A stretch of DNA of 64,000 bases from Bacteroidota bacterium (GCA_019638705.1 JAHBTI010000001.1:248001-312000); one strand, 5' to 3'. Positions 17,843 to 27,182 are shown, counted from the stretch's first letter. Program-made: numbers and translations. Notes: a model not told the origin generated them from the sequence alone.

Positions 17843-20791
17843 ATGAACTTTACCTGTATCCATACAACCGACAGTGTTTTTAATTTAAGCGTGAAGCGAT
17901 TAAAAGTGCTGTTTTTACTTGCAAGCCTTTTTCTTTTAAAACATAGCTTAAATGCGCAATTAACTGCCACCAATCCTTCTGCCTGCCCGGGGCAGGCTAC
18001 GGTTATTACGGCAAGCTGGGCTAATGTAGGAGGTATTACTTACACTATTTTTTCATCTGCGGGCACTAATACCGTTCAGTTTGGTAATCCGAATTTTGCC
18101 GTTAGTGCTCCTGTTGCGGGTGCTTACAATTATACCATTGCCGCTCAGGGTAATTCTGCCGGAGGACCTGTATCCTCTACGGTAAGTGCACAATTAACGG
18201 TTAGTAATCCTCAGCCGCTTGTTATTTCCGACCCTGCCAACTTCGTTTGCTACGGTGCGAATGCCACGTTTACCGCCCCGACAGGCGGCAATTCCTATAC
18301 GGTTACAGGACCGTCAACAAATTTCGTATCGCCGTTTAATGTTATTACCATGAACAATGTTATGTCGCCCACACACAACGGACAATACACCATAACAAGT
18401 ATGTTTTCGGGCTGTTTGCGCACAGGCACAACCAATTTAAGTGTTTCGCCAAACAATCCGCTCACCGTTAATTCACCAAGTTCTGTTTGTCAGGGCGGCT
18501 CGGTGCAACTAAGTGCGGTGTTAAACGGCGGTGTAAATTACGTTTGGCTTGACAACTTTAACAGTCAAGTAATGCCTGCGGTGCAAAATCCCTTGCTTAC
18601 CAATCTTCAGCCAAGTCAGTCGGGAGATTATGAGGTACATGTACAGTTTACTTTCGGACCAATTACCTGTCCGCGTTCGGCAAAAACGTCTATAAACGTA
18701 GTGCAAACGGGTGCCGTATCGGTGGCAGCTTCTCCCAATACAACGCTTTGCCAGGGCAGCTCACTTAATTTATCGGCACTTGTGCAAGATAATGCTAACG
18801 CACAGGGATTTTTCTGGAACGGTCCTGCGGGATTTTCATCTTCCGTTTCAAGCCCGAATTTATCTAATCTTTTGCCTTTACATTCAGGCGAGTATTCGGT
18901 TACTGCCATATTTTTTAACAGCACAAGTGCCATAAACTGTCAGAGAAGCGCGGTGATTACCGTGTCCATTGTGGGAACATCAGTTCCGTCGCTCACCGTT
19001 CCGGCAAATGTTTGCGAAGGGGCGAATGTTACTCTTTCAGTTGCTGCACAGGGGGCTTTGGGTTATTCGTGGATTGGACCTGATAATTTTACTTCCTCAT
19101 CACAAACTCCCACAGTAACAAACACCAACTTAAATTCTTCGGGAACATATCAGGCGTATGCCTTATTTGGCATCGGCTCTGTGAGTTGCAGCAGCAACAA
19201 TTCGGCTAACATGAATGTGGTGCCTGTTAATTCAATCTCTGTTATTCCGCCTACCCCTGTATGTCAGCCAAACAGTGCTTATTTTAATGCGAGTGCCATT
19301 GGAGCAAGCAGCTACACATGGACAGGTCCAAACAGTTTTTTTCAATCGGGAATTTCGCCCAACGCCGTTATATACAATCCGCCTTTAAATGCTTCGGGTG
19401 TATATACCATTACTGCCGGCTTTGGCAGCGGTGCGCTTATTTGTTACAATTCAAACACGGTTTCTTTGGAGGTAAAACCCTTGCTGCTGTTTTCTTTACC
19501 TGCTTATCATGATTTGTGCTACAATAAAGATATACTTATAACCGGTCCTGCAGGTGCTACCTCTTATTCATGGACAAGCAGTTCGGGCTATGCTTCCAAT
19601 ACCAAAGACCTTAAAATTCTTTCTGTTCAGCCTGAACACACAGGTACGTTTACTTTAACGGTATCGCTTGACGGCTGTATCACAAAAGAAACTACCTACA
19701 TCAATGTCCGCACGCCGATAAAATTTAATTCGGTAGTACCCGAGGAACGCCTTGTGTGCAGAAAAGACACGATTATACAGCAAATATTGGTAAGCGGCGG
19801 CAGCGAAAATTATGCCTATACATGGAATCCTGCAGAATACCTCAGTTCGCCAACGGGCAGTTATGTAACCATTTCCCCACTTGGCACAATTGTTTACAAT
19901 GTAACTATTTTTGATATAGCTTGTCCTAATTTCAGCATTTCGCAGTCGTTTAAAGTTTCGGTGGTTGAACCGCCCGAAGTGGACTTGTCGTTTAACACAT
20001 TGGAGGGTTGCCAGCCTTTGCAATTAAGCGTAAACGCGCACATAAAACGCGGAAACGCCGAATGGATTGATTACACGTTTGGCGGGGAAACATTCCGCAT
20101 TCGCGGAAACAAAGACACCACGTTTAACCACACCTTAAACACAGCAGGCATAAACACCTTAGCTTACACATCGCGCGCCATGACGGAAAGCAACCTGTCC
20201 TGTAACCGACACGAAGTACTTCCATACACGGTAAATGTATTGCCTAAACCTGATGCTTCGGTAGTTTGGAAACCCGAACTGCCGACTGTTTCCGATGAGG
20301 TAATGTTTTACGCTTCGGCAAAAACAGCAGTTGCCGAATACAACTGGAGTTTTGCAGGTGCATATATTGACAGCACTAATTCATCGGCAATTGGTCAGTC
20401 TGTGCAACGCTTATTTGAAACAGCAGGAACATATCCGCTGGTACTGATTGCAAAAACACACGAAGGCTGCGCCGATACCATTATAAGATTTTTGTATGTG
20501 GAAGAGGATTTTAATGTGTTTATTCCTAACACCTTTACACCAAACGGAGATAACGTGAATGATTTCTTTTATCCCGTTATGACGGGCGTAACCATTGAGG
20601 GTTACAATTTGGAACTATTCAGCAAACAGGGAAATAAAGTGTATTCAACCAATAACCCGATGCAGGGTTGGGACGGTACATACAAAGGAAGCCAAGCTCC
20701 AAGCGATGTGTATGTATATAAGATAACTGTGATAAGCAGTACAGGCAAGGGCAAAAAAGAATATACAGGCACAGTTTCGCTTATACGCTAA
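17843..20791 (+). CDS. Giant T9SS-exported surface protein with Ig-like repeats (paralog 2)
   Basis: The 982-residue paralog of the preceding protein has an extended N-terminus before the hydrophobic signal core (VLFLLASLFLLKHSLNAQ). About seven Ig/PKD-like repeats follow, with the same Y-x-W-x-GP cores. Shared blocks include VPVNSISVIPP and SSYTWTGPNSFF, and the proteins also share a pattern TWNPAEYLSSPTGSYV. A C-terminal gliding-motility-type sorting domain (about 895-982, NVFIPNTFTPNGDNVNDFF ... GWDGTYKG) directs T9SS export. The locus looks like a tandem gene duplication followed by loss or gain of the N-terminal domain. The gene ends at a terminator shared with the upstream region of thyA. 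Confidence 0.88.
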   Translation: MNFTCIHTTDSVFNLSVKRLKVLFLLASLFLLKHSLNAQLTATNPSACPGQATVITASWANVGGITYTIFSSAGTNTVQFGNPNFAVSAPVAGAYNYTIAAQGNSAGGPVSSTVSAQLTVSNPQPLVISDPANFVCYGANATFTAPTGGNSYTVTGPSTNFVSPFNVITMNNVMSPTHNGQYTITSMFSGCLRTGTTNLSVSPNNPLTVNSPSSVCQGGSVQLSAVLNGGVNYVWLDNFNSQVMPAVQNPLLTNLQPSQSGDYEVHVQFTFGPITCPRSAKTSINVVQTGAVSVAASPNTTLCQGSSLNLSALVQDNANAQGFFWNGPAGFSSSVSSPNLSNLLPLHSGEYSVTAIFFNSTSAINCQRSAVITVSIVGTSVPSLTVPANVCEGANVTLSVAAQGALGYSWIGPDNFTSSSQTPTVTNTNLNSSGTYQAYALFGIGSVSCSSNNSANMNVVPVNSISVIPPTPVCQPNSAYFNASAIGASSYTWTGPNSFFQSGISPNAVIYNPPLNASGVYTITAGFGSGALICYNSNTVSLEVKPLLLFSLPAYHDLCYNKDILITGPAGATSYSWTSSSGYASNTKDLKILSVQPEHTGTFTLTVSLDGCITKETTYINVRTPIKFNSVVPEERLVCRKDTIIQQILVSGGSENYAYTWNPAEYLSSPTGSYVTISPLGTIVYNVTIFDIACPNFSISQSFKVSVVEPPEVDLSFNTLEGCQPLQLSVNAHIKRGNAEWIDYTFGGETFRIRGNKDTTFNHTLNTAGINTLAYTSRAMTESNLSCNRHEVLPYTVNVLPKPDASVVWKPELPTVSDEVMFYASAKTAVAEYNWSFAGAYIDSTNSSAIGQSVQRLFETAGTYPLVLIAKTHEGCADTIIRFLYVEEDFNVFIPNTFTPNGDNVNDFFYPVMTGVTIEGYNLELFSKQGNKVYSTNNPMQGWDGTYKGSQAPSDVYVYKITVISSTGKGKKEYTGTVSLIR

Positions 20792-20811
20792 AAGTATTTT
20801 AAAACTTGTTT

Positions 20812-20847
20812 AAAATCCTGTTGCAAACACGCGGCAGGATTTTTTAT
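20812..20847 (+). terminator. Intrinsic terminator after the surface-protein operon
   Basis: AAAATCCTGTTGC (20812-20824) pairs with GCGGCAGGATTTT (20831-20843), with two G-T wobbles, around an AAACAC loop. A T-rich tail follows. It lies between the T9SS gene and thyA. Confidence 0.75.
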
Positions 20848-20874
20848 TTTTATGAAACAAAAACTAAGAGAGAA

Positions 20875-21669
20875 ATGAAACACTATTTGGATTTGATGCA
20901 GCACGTTTTGGACAAAGGCGCGAAAAAAACCGACCGCACAGGAACAGGTACTGTCAGCGTATTTGGCTACCAAATGCGTTTTGATTTGCAGGAAGGTTTT
21001 CCTTTACTCACCACAAAAAAACTGCATACAAAAAGTATCATTCACGAACTGCTTTGGTTTTTGCGGGGCGATACCAACATACACTATTTAAAAGAAAACG
21101 GTGTGAAAATTTGGGACGAGTGGGCTGACGAAAACGGAAATCTTGGTCCTGTATATGGTGCGCAGTGGCGCAAATGGAATTCGCCCGACGGCGTTAGCAT
21201 TGACCAAATTACAAATGTGATTAATCAAATAAAAAATAATCCCGACTCGCGCCGCTTAATTGTAAGCGCGTGGAATGTAGCCGATGTGGACAAAATGAAA
21301 TTGCCGCCCTGCCATGCTTTTTTTCAATTTTATGTAGCTGACGGAAAATTGAGTTGCCAATTGTATCAACGCAGCGCAGATATTTTTTTGGGTGTGCCGT
21401 TCAACATTGCTTCTTACGCTTTACTGACAATGATGGTAGCGCAGGTGTGCGGTTTGCAGGCAGGGGAGTTTGTGCATACATTGGGCGATGCACATTTGTA
21501 TGCCAATCACATTGAGCAGGCTAAACTGCAACTCACGCGCGATGTGCGCCCATTACCTACCATGAAAATAAATCCTGAAATAAAATCTATTTTTGATTTT
21601 AAGTTTGAGGATTTTACTTTAGAAAATTACAATCCTCACCCGCACATTAAAGCAGAAGTAGCGGTGTGA
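20875..21669 (+). CDS. thyA: Thymidylate synthase
   Basis: The 264-residue enzyme has the same length as E. coli ThyA. It methylates dUMP to dTMP using methylene-tetrahydrofolate. The catalytic cysteine C146 lies in [10 protein letters not shown]. The dUMP-phosphate arginines are in [10 protein letters not shown], and DRTGTGT and [18 protein letters not shown] are conserved. The ATG at 20875 is chosen because the longer open frame upstream reads through the terminator hairpin. Dihydrofolate reductase is not seen in the window. Confidence 0.96.
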   Translation: MKHYLDLMQHVLDKGAKKTDRTGTGTVSVFGYQMRFDLQEGFPLLTTKKLHTKSIIHELLWFLRGDTNIHYLKENGVKIWDEWADENGNLGPVYGAQWRKWNSPDGVSIDQITNVINQIKNNPDSRRLIVSAWNVADVDKMKLPPCHAFFQFYVADGKLSCQLYQRSADIFLGVPFNIASYALLTMMVAQVCGLQAGEFVHTLGDAHLYANHIEQAKLQLTRDVRPLPTMKINPEIKSIFDFKFEDFTLENYNPHPHIKAEVAV

Positions 21670-21731
21670 AGCCACGAATTGCAAGAAAAACACTAATTTT
21701 TGATTTGTGTATATTAGTGAAATTCGTGGCT
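21670..21731. repeat. Family D palindromic repeat, copy 1
   Basis: AGCCACGAATT at the left pairs with AATTCGTGGCT at the right, about 40 bp apart, with further partial pairing around ACACTAAT/ATTAGTG. A diverged copy lies at 60506-60586. Both lie immediately downstream of plus-strand genes, so they may serve as transcription terminators or RNA 3'-end stabilisers. Confidence 0.65.
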
Positions 21732-21762
21732 AAATAAATCGTGGCAGAAAAAATTTTAAATT

Positions 21763-22515
21763 ATGATTGCAACTATTTTTCACGCAGGCAAAGAATACAA
21801 AATTGATTTTTTTAAACCTTTGGATATTTCCATGCCTTTGTATGCCGACAAAGATTGCGCAAGCGCGTGGTATGTTGAACCCATGAAATTAGAGCCTGTT
21901 GTTATGGGCACTTGGGTTGGCGATGTGAACAAAGGCGGCAGCGTAAATTTCAGAACGGTAACATTTAATCCGCACGGCAACGGCACACACACCGAATGTG
22001 CGGGACACATCAGCAAAGAATTTTATACAATCAACAAAAATTTGCAACGATTTATGTTTGTTGCAGAATTAATTTCCGTTTTACCTTTTGAATTAGAGAA
22101 CGGCGATTTTGTGATTACACGCAAGCAATTGGAAAACGCCTTGCGCGAAAGCGATAAGCCCGAAGCCCTAATTATCCGAACTTTGGGAAACAACGCAACA
22201 AAATTGCACACCAATTACAGTAACACTAATCCGCCGTACATCTTAAAAGAAGCTATTGAGTATTTAAACGAATTGGGTGTAATGCACCTCTTGCTTGATA
22301 TGCCAAGCGTGGACAAGGAAGTGGACGGCGGAAAATTAGAAGCACATCATGCTTTTTGGAATTATCCTGAAAACACACAACTGCACAAAACCATTACCGA
22401 ACTGATTTATGTGCCAAACGACATTTTTGACGGCACTTACATTTTGAATTTGCAAATTGCACCTTTTGAAAACGATGCAAGTCCGAGTAAGCCTGTATTA
22501 TATAAAGTATTTTGA
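21763..22515 (+). CDS. Cyclase-family (kynurenine formamidase-like) metallohydrolase
   Basis: The 250-residue protein belongs to the family typified by bacterial kynurenine formamidase KynB. The metal motif HGNGTHTECAGH (HxGTHxD/E type) lies in the first third, and a late glutamate/histidine segment (LEAHHAFWNYPE) would complete the site. Family members hydrolyse amide or lactone bonds, but the substrate is not predictable here because no tryptophan-degradation genes are nearby. The gene stands alone between repeat elements. Confidence 0.8.
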   Translation: MIATIFHAGKEYKIDFFKPLDISMPLYADKDCASAWYVEPMKLEPVVMGTWVGDVNKGGSVNFRTVTFNPHGNGTHTECAGHISKEFYTINKNLQRFMFVAELISVLPFELENGDFVITRKQLENALRESDKPEALIIRTLGNNATKLHTNYSNTNPPYILKEAIEYLNELGVMHLLLDMPSVDKEVDGGKLEAHHAFWNYPENTQLHKTITELIYVPNDIFDGTYILNLQIAPFENDASPSKPVLYKVF

Positions 22516-22524
22516 TTTTCCTAA

Positions 22525-22604
22525 AAAAAGTAACATTGAACATTGATAATTTAAAATTGAAAAAGTTGGCATACATATTCAATGTTACTTTTTCAATTAT
22601 CAAT
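22525..22604. repeat. Two interleaved inverted repeats between convergent genes
   Basis: A perfect 16-bp inverted pair (22525-22540 with 22578-22593, core GTAACATTG/CAATGTTAC) is interleaved with a 10-bp pair (ATTGATAATT at 22542-22551 with AATTATCAAT at 22595-22604). The order A-B-A'-B' means that the two hairpins exclude each other or form a pseudoknot. It lies between the ends of the cyclase gene and pyrB, and T-rich tails on both strands suggest terminator activity. Confidence 0.7.
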
Positions 22605-22618
22605 TTTACTTTTTAAAA

Positions 22619-23548
22619 TTAGCTCGCCTGTCTTCCCGCCAATAAAAACATCACTGCCATACGCACAGCCACGCCGTTTTCCACTTGTTCTAAAATAATG
22701 GATTGTTTGCTGTCTGCTACATCGCTGGTAATTTCCACACCGCGATTGATTGGACCGGGGTGCATGACGATAATTTTTTTAGAGAGGCTGTCCAACAATT
22801 CTTTGTCCAAACCGTAAAGCATGGTGTATTCGCGCAGCGAAGGAAAATATTTTATGTCCTGACGTTCTAACTGTATGCGCAGCATATTGGCTACATCGCA
22901 CCATTCAAGGGCTTTGCGCAAATCCAATTCTACTTCCACGCCCAAGCTGCGAATGTATTTTGGAATGAGTGTCAAAGGACCGCACACTTTTACAATCGCG
23001 CCCAATTTTTGCAAGCAAAAAATATTTGACAAAGCCACGCGTGAGTGCAAAATATCGCCCACAATTACCACTTTTTTGCCTTTTAAATTGCCCAATTTTT
23101 CTTGCATGGAAAAGGCATCTAACAAGGCTTGCGTAGGGTGTTCATGCGCGCCGTCTCCCGCGTTCACAATTTTTGCGTTCACACGTTTTGCCAAAAACAT
23201 CGCCGCGCCCGCACTTGCATGGCGCATCACTACCATATCCACTTTCATGGCAAGAATGTTGTTTACGGTGTCCACCAAGGTTTCACCTTTTTTTACCGAA
23301 GAGTTGGAAGCCGAAAAATTTACCACATCGGCACTCAAGCGTTTTTGGGCTAATTCAAAGGAAAGGCGCGTGCGGGTGGAATTTTCAAAAAACAAATTCG
23401 CTACGGTAAGGTCGCGCAGCGAAGGAACTTTTTTAATGGGGCGGTTAATGACTTCTTTAAAATTTTTAGCAGTGTCTAAAATCAACTCAATGTCGTTTTT
23501 AGTAAGTTGTTTTATTCCGAGTAGGTGATTAACGCTGAGGCTGCTCAT
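22619..23548 (-). CDS. pyrB: Aspartate carbamoyltransferase catalytic subunit
   Basis: The 309-residue enzyme joins carbamoyl phosphate to aspartate in the second step of pyrimidine synthesis. The carbamoyl-phosphate loop FFENSTRTRLSFELA, the HPTQALLDAF block and VMHPGPINRGVEI are all present. The neighbouring pyrR-like gene at 24556 on the same strand points to pyrimidine regulation of the region. No pyrI regulatory subunit is seen. A small hairpin (AAAAGCTA/TAGCTTTT, 23572-23591) lies just upstream of the start. Confidence 0.95.
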   Translation of the reverse strand: MSSLSVNHLLGIKQLTKNDIELILDTAKNFKEVINRPIKKVPSLRDLTVANLFFENSTRTRLSFELAQKRLSADVVNFSASNSSVKKGETLVDTVNNILAMKVDMVVMRHASAGAAMFLAKRVNAKIVNAGDGAHEHPTQALLDAFSMQEKLGNLKGKKVVIVGDILHSRVALSNIFCLQKLGAIVKVCGPLTLIPKYIRSLGVEVELDLRKALEWCDVANMLRIQLERQDIKYFPSLREYTMLYGLDKELLDSLSKKIIVMHPGPINRGVEITSDVADSKQSIILEQVENGVAVRMAVMFLLAGRQAS

Positions 23549-23609
23549 TATTTTTTGAAAGTTTTAATTTCAAAAGCTAAAAGTAGCTTTTATATTTTAA
23601 TTGAGCGAA

Positions 23610-24026
23610 TTATTTATGAGCAGGGCTGTGGATAACCTCATCTTCTTTCTTCTCTGATTTTTTTAACTTAAAAATCATTCCTGTAATGATAGACGATAGT
23701 GTGTAAGTGATTATAAAAAACATAACATCATTTCTAAAGAAAACATCGCCGGCAAAAAAAGAAAAAGTTGCCATTATTCCTAATGTAGAAACCGTAATCA
23801 GAATAAATTTTGAAATTCTTACATCAATGTTTCTCTTTGCCAAAAAGTTAAAAACATAAATATATGCGATTAATGCCGATAAAGAAAAGAAGATACCCAT
23901 GGCTAAAACATATAAAAACACAATAAAAAAGCCTCTGTCTTCGCTTTCAACAAGTGGAATTGAGATAATAACTGATGCAATTAGTAAAGTAAAAATCCAA
24001 TGTTTAAATAAATACGACCAATTCAT
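23610..24026 (-). CDS. Small four-helix membrane protein, unknown function
   Basis: The 138-residue protein has four predicted membrane segments at about 9-25, 33-60, 72-90 and 101-118, and a charged, Lys/Glu-rich C-terminal tail ending EDEVIHSPAHK. There is no recognisable domain. It lies between pyrB and the DinB gene on the same strand, with short gaps, so it could be cotranscribed with the DinB and pyrR genes. Confidence 0.6.
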   Translation of the reverse strand: MNWSYLFKHWIFTLLIASVIISIPLVESEDRGFFIVFLYVLAMGIFFSLSALIAYIYVFNFLAKRNIDVRISKFILITVSTLGIMATFSFFAGDVFFRNDVMFFIITYTLSSIITGMIFKLKKSEKKEDEVIHSPAHK

Positions 24027-24046
24027 GGTTTGTGCTTTTACTTCGT

Positions 24047-24553
24047 TTACAAATACCTTTCCTCAATTATATTTTTGTGATGTGTAGCGTGTCCGCAAAT
24101 CATGTAGCCGAGCGATAATACGTTGGTTTCGCCCAAGGTTACTTTTCCTTTCAACAGCAATTCTTTATCCGATAATTGGCGGAATTGCAGAATGGTGGCT
24201 TTTCTCACGGTGTCAAATTCTTCGGCTAAAAAATCCAAATCTGTGGTACTTAAATTGGCATTAGCGGCAAATAAATTTTCATCAAAACCCGGTAATAATT
24301 GTGCATCGCCGCGAGAAAAACGCAAGGCTCTGTAACTGAAAATCCGCTCGGTATCGTTGATGTGATTGATGACTTGCTTAACAGTCCATTTGTCTTCGGC
24401 GTATTTATGTTCTGATTTATTTTTTGGAATAGATGTTATAAACGCGAGAATTTCCTCATGATTATTTTTCAACGCCGACAAAATATCATTTTCCGAAACT
24501 AAATTAATGTAGCGTTCAAAGTAAGCGATATGGTCGTTTTTATTTGGGCGCAT
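24047..24553 (-). CDS. DinB-family protein
   Basis: The 168-residue four-helix-bundle protein has the DinB_2 pattern: WTVKQVINHINDTERIFSYRALRFSRGD in the first half and CGHATHHKNIIEERY at the end. These supply the three histidines of the expected metal site. Related proteins include bacillithiol- or mycothiol-dependent transferases and DNA-damage-inducible proteins, but the actual function is unknown. It starts two bases after the end of the pyrR gene, implying cotranscription. Confidence 0.85.
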   Translation of the reverse strand: MRPNKNDHIAYFERYINLVSENDILSALKNNHEEILAFITSIPKNKSEHKYAEDKWTVKQVINHINDTERIFSYRALRFSRGDAQLLPGFDENLFAANANLSTTDLDFLAEEFDTVRKATILQFRQLSDKELLLKGKVTLGETNVLSLGYMICGHATHHKNIIEERYL

Positions 24554-24555
24554 AC

Positions 24556-25089
24556 TTATTTATCCAACAAGGTAATCTTGTCCTTTCCGTCACTTTCCTG
24601 CCATTCCACTTTTACGTTCTGCGATTCAATGGAATCAATGGTAATGCCTATGTATTTGGCTTGAATGGGGACATGGCGCGAAAAACGTCTGTCCACCAAC
24701 ACCAATAATTCTACATCTTTCGGGCGACCAAACGCCAACATCGCGTCCAAGCCCGCGCGAATGGTGCGACCTGTAAACAACACATCGTCCACCAACACCA
24801 CATTTTTGTCTTCAATAATAAAATCAATGTTGGTGCGGTTGGGGATTAATGCCTTTTTACGGAAATCATCGCGGTAAAAGGTAATGTCCAATTCGCCGCA
24901 ATGCACGTTTTTGTTTTTTAAAATGCTTTGCAATTCTTTTTGAATGCGCCTTGCCAAAAACACACCGCGCGGCTGCAAACCAATAATCACGGTGTTGCTG
25001 AAATCGTTATGCACTTCAATTAACTGATGACACAAACGCTTAATCGTTACATCAAACTTTGTTTTTTCTAAAAGGATTTTTGGTTGCAC
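24556..25089 (-). CDS. pyrR: PyrR-type bifunctional pyrimidine regulator / uracil phosphoribosyltransferase
   Basis: The protein has about 178 residues from a GTG at 25089. The PRPP-binding loop VVLVDDVLFTGRTIRAG and the GLQPRGVFLARRI segment are typical of PyrR. PyrR proteins are phosphoribosyltransferases that in many bacteria also bind pyr mRNA, and pyrB lies three genes downstream on the same strand. An upstream ATG at 25134 gives 15 extra residues, but those codons lie inside a family B repeat and match no PyrR N-terminus. I therefore prefer the GTG start (VQPKILLEKTKFDVTIKRL). No classical PyrR-binding loop was recognised. Confidence 0.82.
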   Translation of the reverse strand: MQPKILLEKTKFDVTIKRLCHQLIEVHNDFSNTVIIGLQPRGVFLARRIQKELQSILKNKNVHCGELDITFYRDDFRKKALIPNRTNIDFIIEDKNVVLVDDVLFTGRTIRAGLDAMLAFGRPKDVELLVLVDRRFSRHVPIQAKYIGITIDSIESQNVKVEWQESDGKDKITLLDK

Positions 25090-25120
25090 GTTTTTTATTT
25101 TGGTTTTAAATATAGATATA

Positions 25121-25199
25121 AAACACGGAGGCACAAAGACACGGAGGCACGGGGTTTTTTGATATGATTTTTCTCTGTGTCTCAGAGCCTCTGTGTCAA
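25121..25199. repeat. Family B palindromic repeat, copy 1
   Basis: The left arm (ACACGGAGGCACAAAGACAC) and right arm (CTCTGTGTCTCAGAGCCTCT) form an imperfect hairpin of about 24 bp around an AT-rich loop. It lies between the ispG stop and the pyrR start, both on the minus strand, so it may terminate the ispG transcript. Related copies are at 32894, 33720 and 38894. Confidence 0.7.
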
Positions 25200-25200
25200 A

Positions 25201-27129
25201 CTAATTCTTCTCCACCCAATCTCCATTCTCACGAATTAAATTAATCAACTCATCAACGGCAGTTTCACTCGTTACATTTTTCTTCACTACTTCTTTGCCT
25301 TTGTACAAACTGATTTTTCCGACACCTGTGCCAACATAGCCGTAATCCGCGTCTGCCATTTCTCCCGGTCCGTTTACGATACAACCCATAATGCCGATTT
25401 TAATTCCCTTTAAATGGTCGGTTCGCTCACGGATTTTTTGCGTGGTTTCTTGTAAGTCAAACAAAGTGCGCCCGCAACTTGGGCAAGAAATATATTCTGT
25501 TTTGCTGATGCGCGTGCGCGTGGCTTGCAAAATGCCAAATGCTGTTGAATTACAAACTTGCGTGCTCACAGAATTTTGTTGCGAAATCCAAATGCCGTCG
25601 CCAAAGCCGTCTAAGAACAAGCCACCAAAATCGGTGCTGCTGTGAAGCTGAAAATTTTCTTCGCTCAGATTTTTGTAATTGCGTTTAAAAATGATTGGAA
25701 GATTACAATTATTTATTTTCAATTCCGTTGCCATACGCCGCAGTTCGGGCATGGTGTGTGTGTTGTCGGAAGTTAAAACCAAACAAACGGAATTTTCGTT
25801 TTTAATTTTTTCAATAAATGTTTTTGTGAGAGTAGTTGCATTCACTTCCACAAAATTCAAAGTGTTGGATTTTTCTTTTGCCGAAAAATAATTTTCACCA
25901 ATGAATAAAGGATAATGCCTTTCTTTATTTTTCCACGCTTCTGTATTGCTGATTATTCCTAACGTTCCGGGAATTTCAAAATCAATTTGATTATTTCCTG
26001 CAAAAACATAATCTACCGCCATATCATTCAAATTCCATTTGTCTAAAGGAACAGAATAATTGTAACCCACGCCAAACAAGCTCGCGGGCGTAATTTCTTT
26101 TTTCTCGCTAAAATCTGCCACCACTCTTGGAACATTGTGATTACCGATGTTTATAATTTCGCGGGTGTGATTTCTTTCGTATTCAAAAGGATTGTACGGC
26201 AATTCAAAATCAATTTCTTTTATCGGCGAATGATTTTTTCTGTTCTCATATCGTTGCGCCAACAATTTTGCAACAGGAATTTCAAATTCAGGTTCTTCGG
26301 TTAATGACACGCGAATGGTATCACCCAAACCGTCTTCCAACAATGTACCAATGCCTACTGCTGATTTTATGCGCCCGTCTTCGCCGTCACCCGCTTCGGT
26401 TACGCCCAAATGCAAAGGATAATTTCTTCCGCTTTCAATCATTTTCGCAACCAACAAACGGTACGCCTGCACCATGACCTGCGTGTTGCTCGCTTTCATG
26501 GAAATAACAAGATTGTAATAATTAGTGTCTTCGCATATCCTCAAAAATTCCAAAGCACTTTCCACCATGCCAAGCGGTGTATCGCCGTAGCGGCTCAAAA
26601 TGCGGTCGCTCAATGAGCCGTGATTTGTGCCGATGCGCATGGCTGTGCCGTATTCTTTACAAATTTTTACGAGCGGTGTAAAGCGGTTGCGAATGCGCTC
26701 CAATTCTGCTTCGTAAGCAGCATCGGTATAATCAATGGTTTCAAATTTTTTCTTGTCGGCGTAGTTGCCGGGGTTTACGCGCACTTTCTCAATCACACGC
26801 GCTGCAAATTCCGCAGCGTTTGGTGTAAAGTGAATATCGGCACAAATGGGCGTATTATATCCGCGGGCAACGAGTTCTTTTTTTATCAGTTCCAAATTTT
26901 TTGCTTCGTTTATGCTTGGCGCGGTAATGCGCACCAACTCACAGCCCGCTTCAATCATGCGAATACTTTGTTCTACGGTTTTAAGTGTGTCCATAGTGTC
27001 CGTAGTGGTCATGCTTTGCACACGAATAGGATTGTGTGCGCCCATTTTGAGCGTACCCATTGTTACTTCGCGGGTTAAAAAACGGGAATATTCGCTGAGG
27101 CTGTTGCAGTATTTTTTTGGGAAATTCAT
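25201..27129 (-). CDS. ispG: 4-hydroxy-3-methylbut-2-enyl diphosphate synthase, long form
   Basis: The 642-residue MEP-pathway Fe-S enzyme converts methylerythritol cyclodiphosphate to HMBPP. The N-terminal TIM barrel starts VTMGTLKMGAHNPIRVQSMTTTDT. The C-terminal Fe-S domain has SCPSCGRTLFDL and GCIVNGPGEMADADYGYVG, which supply the cluster cysteines. The extra middle domain of roughly 250 residues is the form found in Bacteroidota, Chlamydiae and plants, unlike E. coli (372 residues). The ATG at 27129 (MNFPKKYCNSLSEY) is preferred over an upstream TTG. ispF and idi lie elsewhere in this window. Confidence 0.95.
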   Translation of the reverse strand: MNFPKKYCNSLSEYSRFLTREVTMGTLKMGAHNPIRVQSMTTTDTMDTLKTVEQSIRMIEAGCELVRITAPSINEAKNLELIKKELVARGYNTPICADIHFTPNAAEFAARVIEKVRVNPGNYADKKKFETIDYTDAAYEAELERIRNRFTPLVKICKEYGTAMRIGTNHGSLSDRILSRYGDTPLGMVESALEFLRICEDTNYYNLVISMKASNTQVMVQAYRLLVAKMIESGRNYPLHLGVTEAGDGEDGRIKSAVGIGTLLEDGLGDTIRVSLTEEPEFEIPVAKLLAQRYENRKNHSPIKEIDFELPYNPFEYERNHTREIINIGNHNVPRVVADFSEKKEITPASLFGVGYNYSVPLDKWNLNDMAVDYVFAGNNQIDFEIPGTLGIISNTEAWKNKERHYPLFIGENYFSAKEKSNTLNFVEVNATTLTKTFIEKIKNENSVCLVLTSDNTHTMPELRRMATELKINNCNLPIIFKRNYKNLSEENFQLHSSTDFGGLFLDGFGDGIWISQQNSVSTQVCNSTAFGILQATRTRISKTEYISCPSCGRTLFDLQETTQKIRERTDHLKGIKIGIMGCIVNGPGEMADADYGYVGTGVGKISLYKGKEVVKKNVTSETAVDELINLIRENGDWVEKN

Positions 27130-27170
27130 TTTGTAATAGAATTGCAAAGATAAGGTCTTTATAAAAACAT

Positions 27171-27178
27171 TAATTTTG
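27171..27178 (+). promoter_or_regulatory. -7 box TAATTTTG four bases before an ATG (possible leaderless mRNA)
   Basis: The exact TAnnTTTG match ends at 27178, and the next gene's ATG is at 27183. In Bacteroidota transcription begins about 5-8 bases after this box, which would put the start at the A of the ATG or within a base or two. The -33 element is not clear. Confidence 0.45.
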
Positions 27179-27182
27179 TTTT

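Noticed and set aside
22875..23528. 217-residue plus-strand frame opposite pyrB
   Set aside because: It is a shadow of pyrB with random composition; pyrB has all catalytic motifs.
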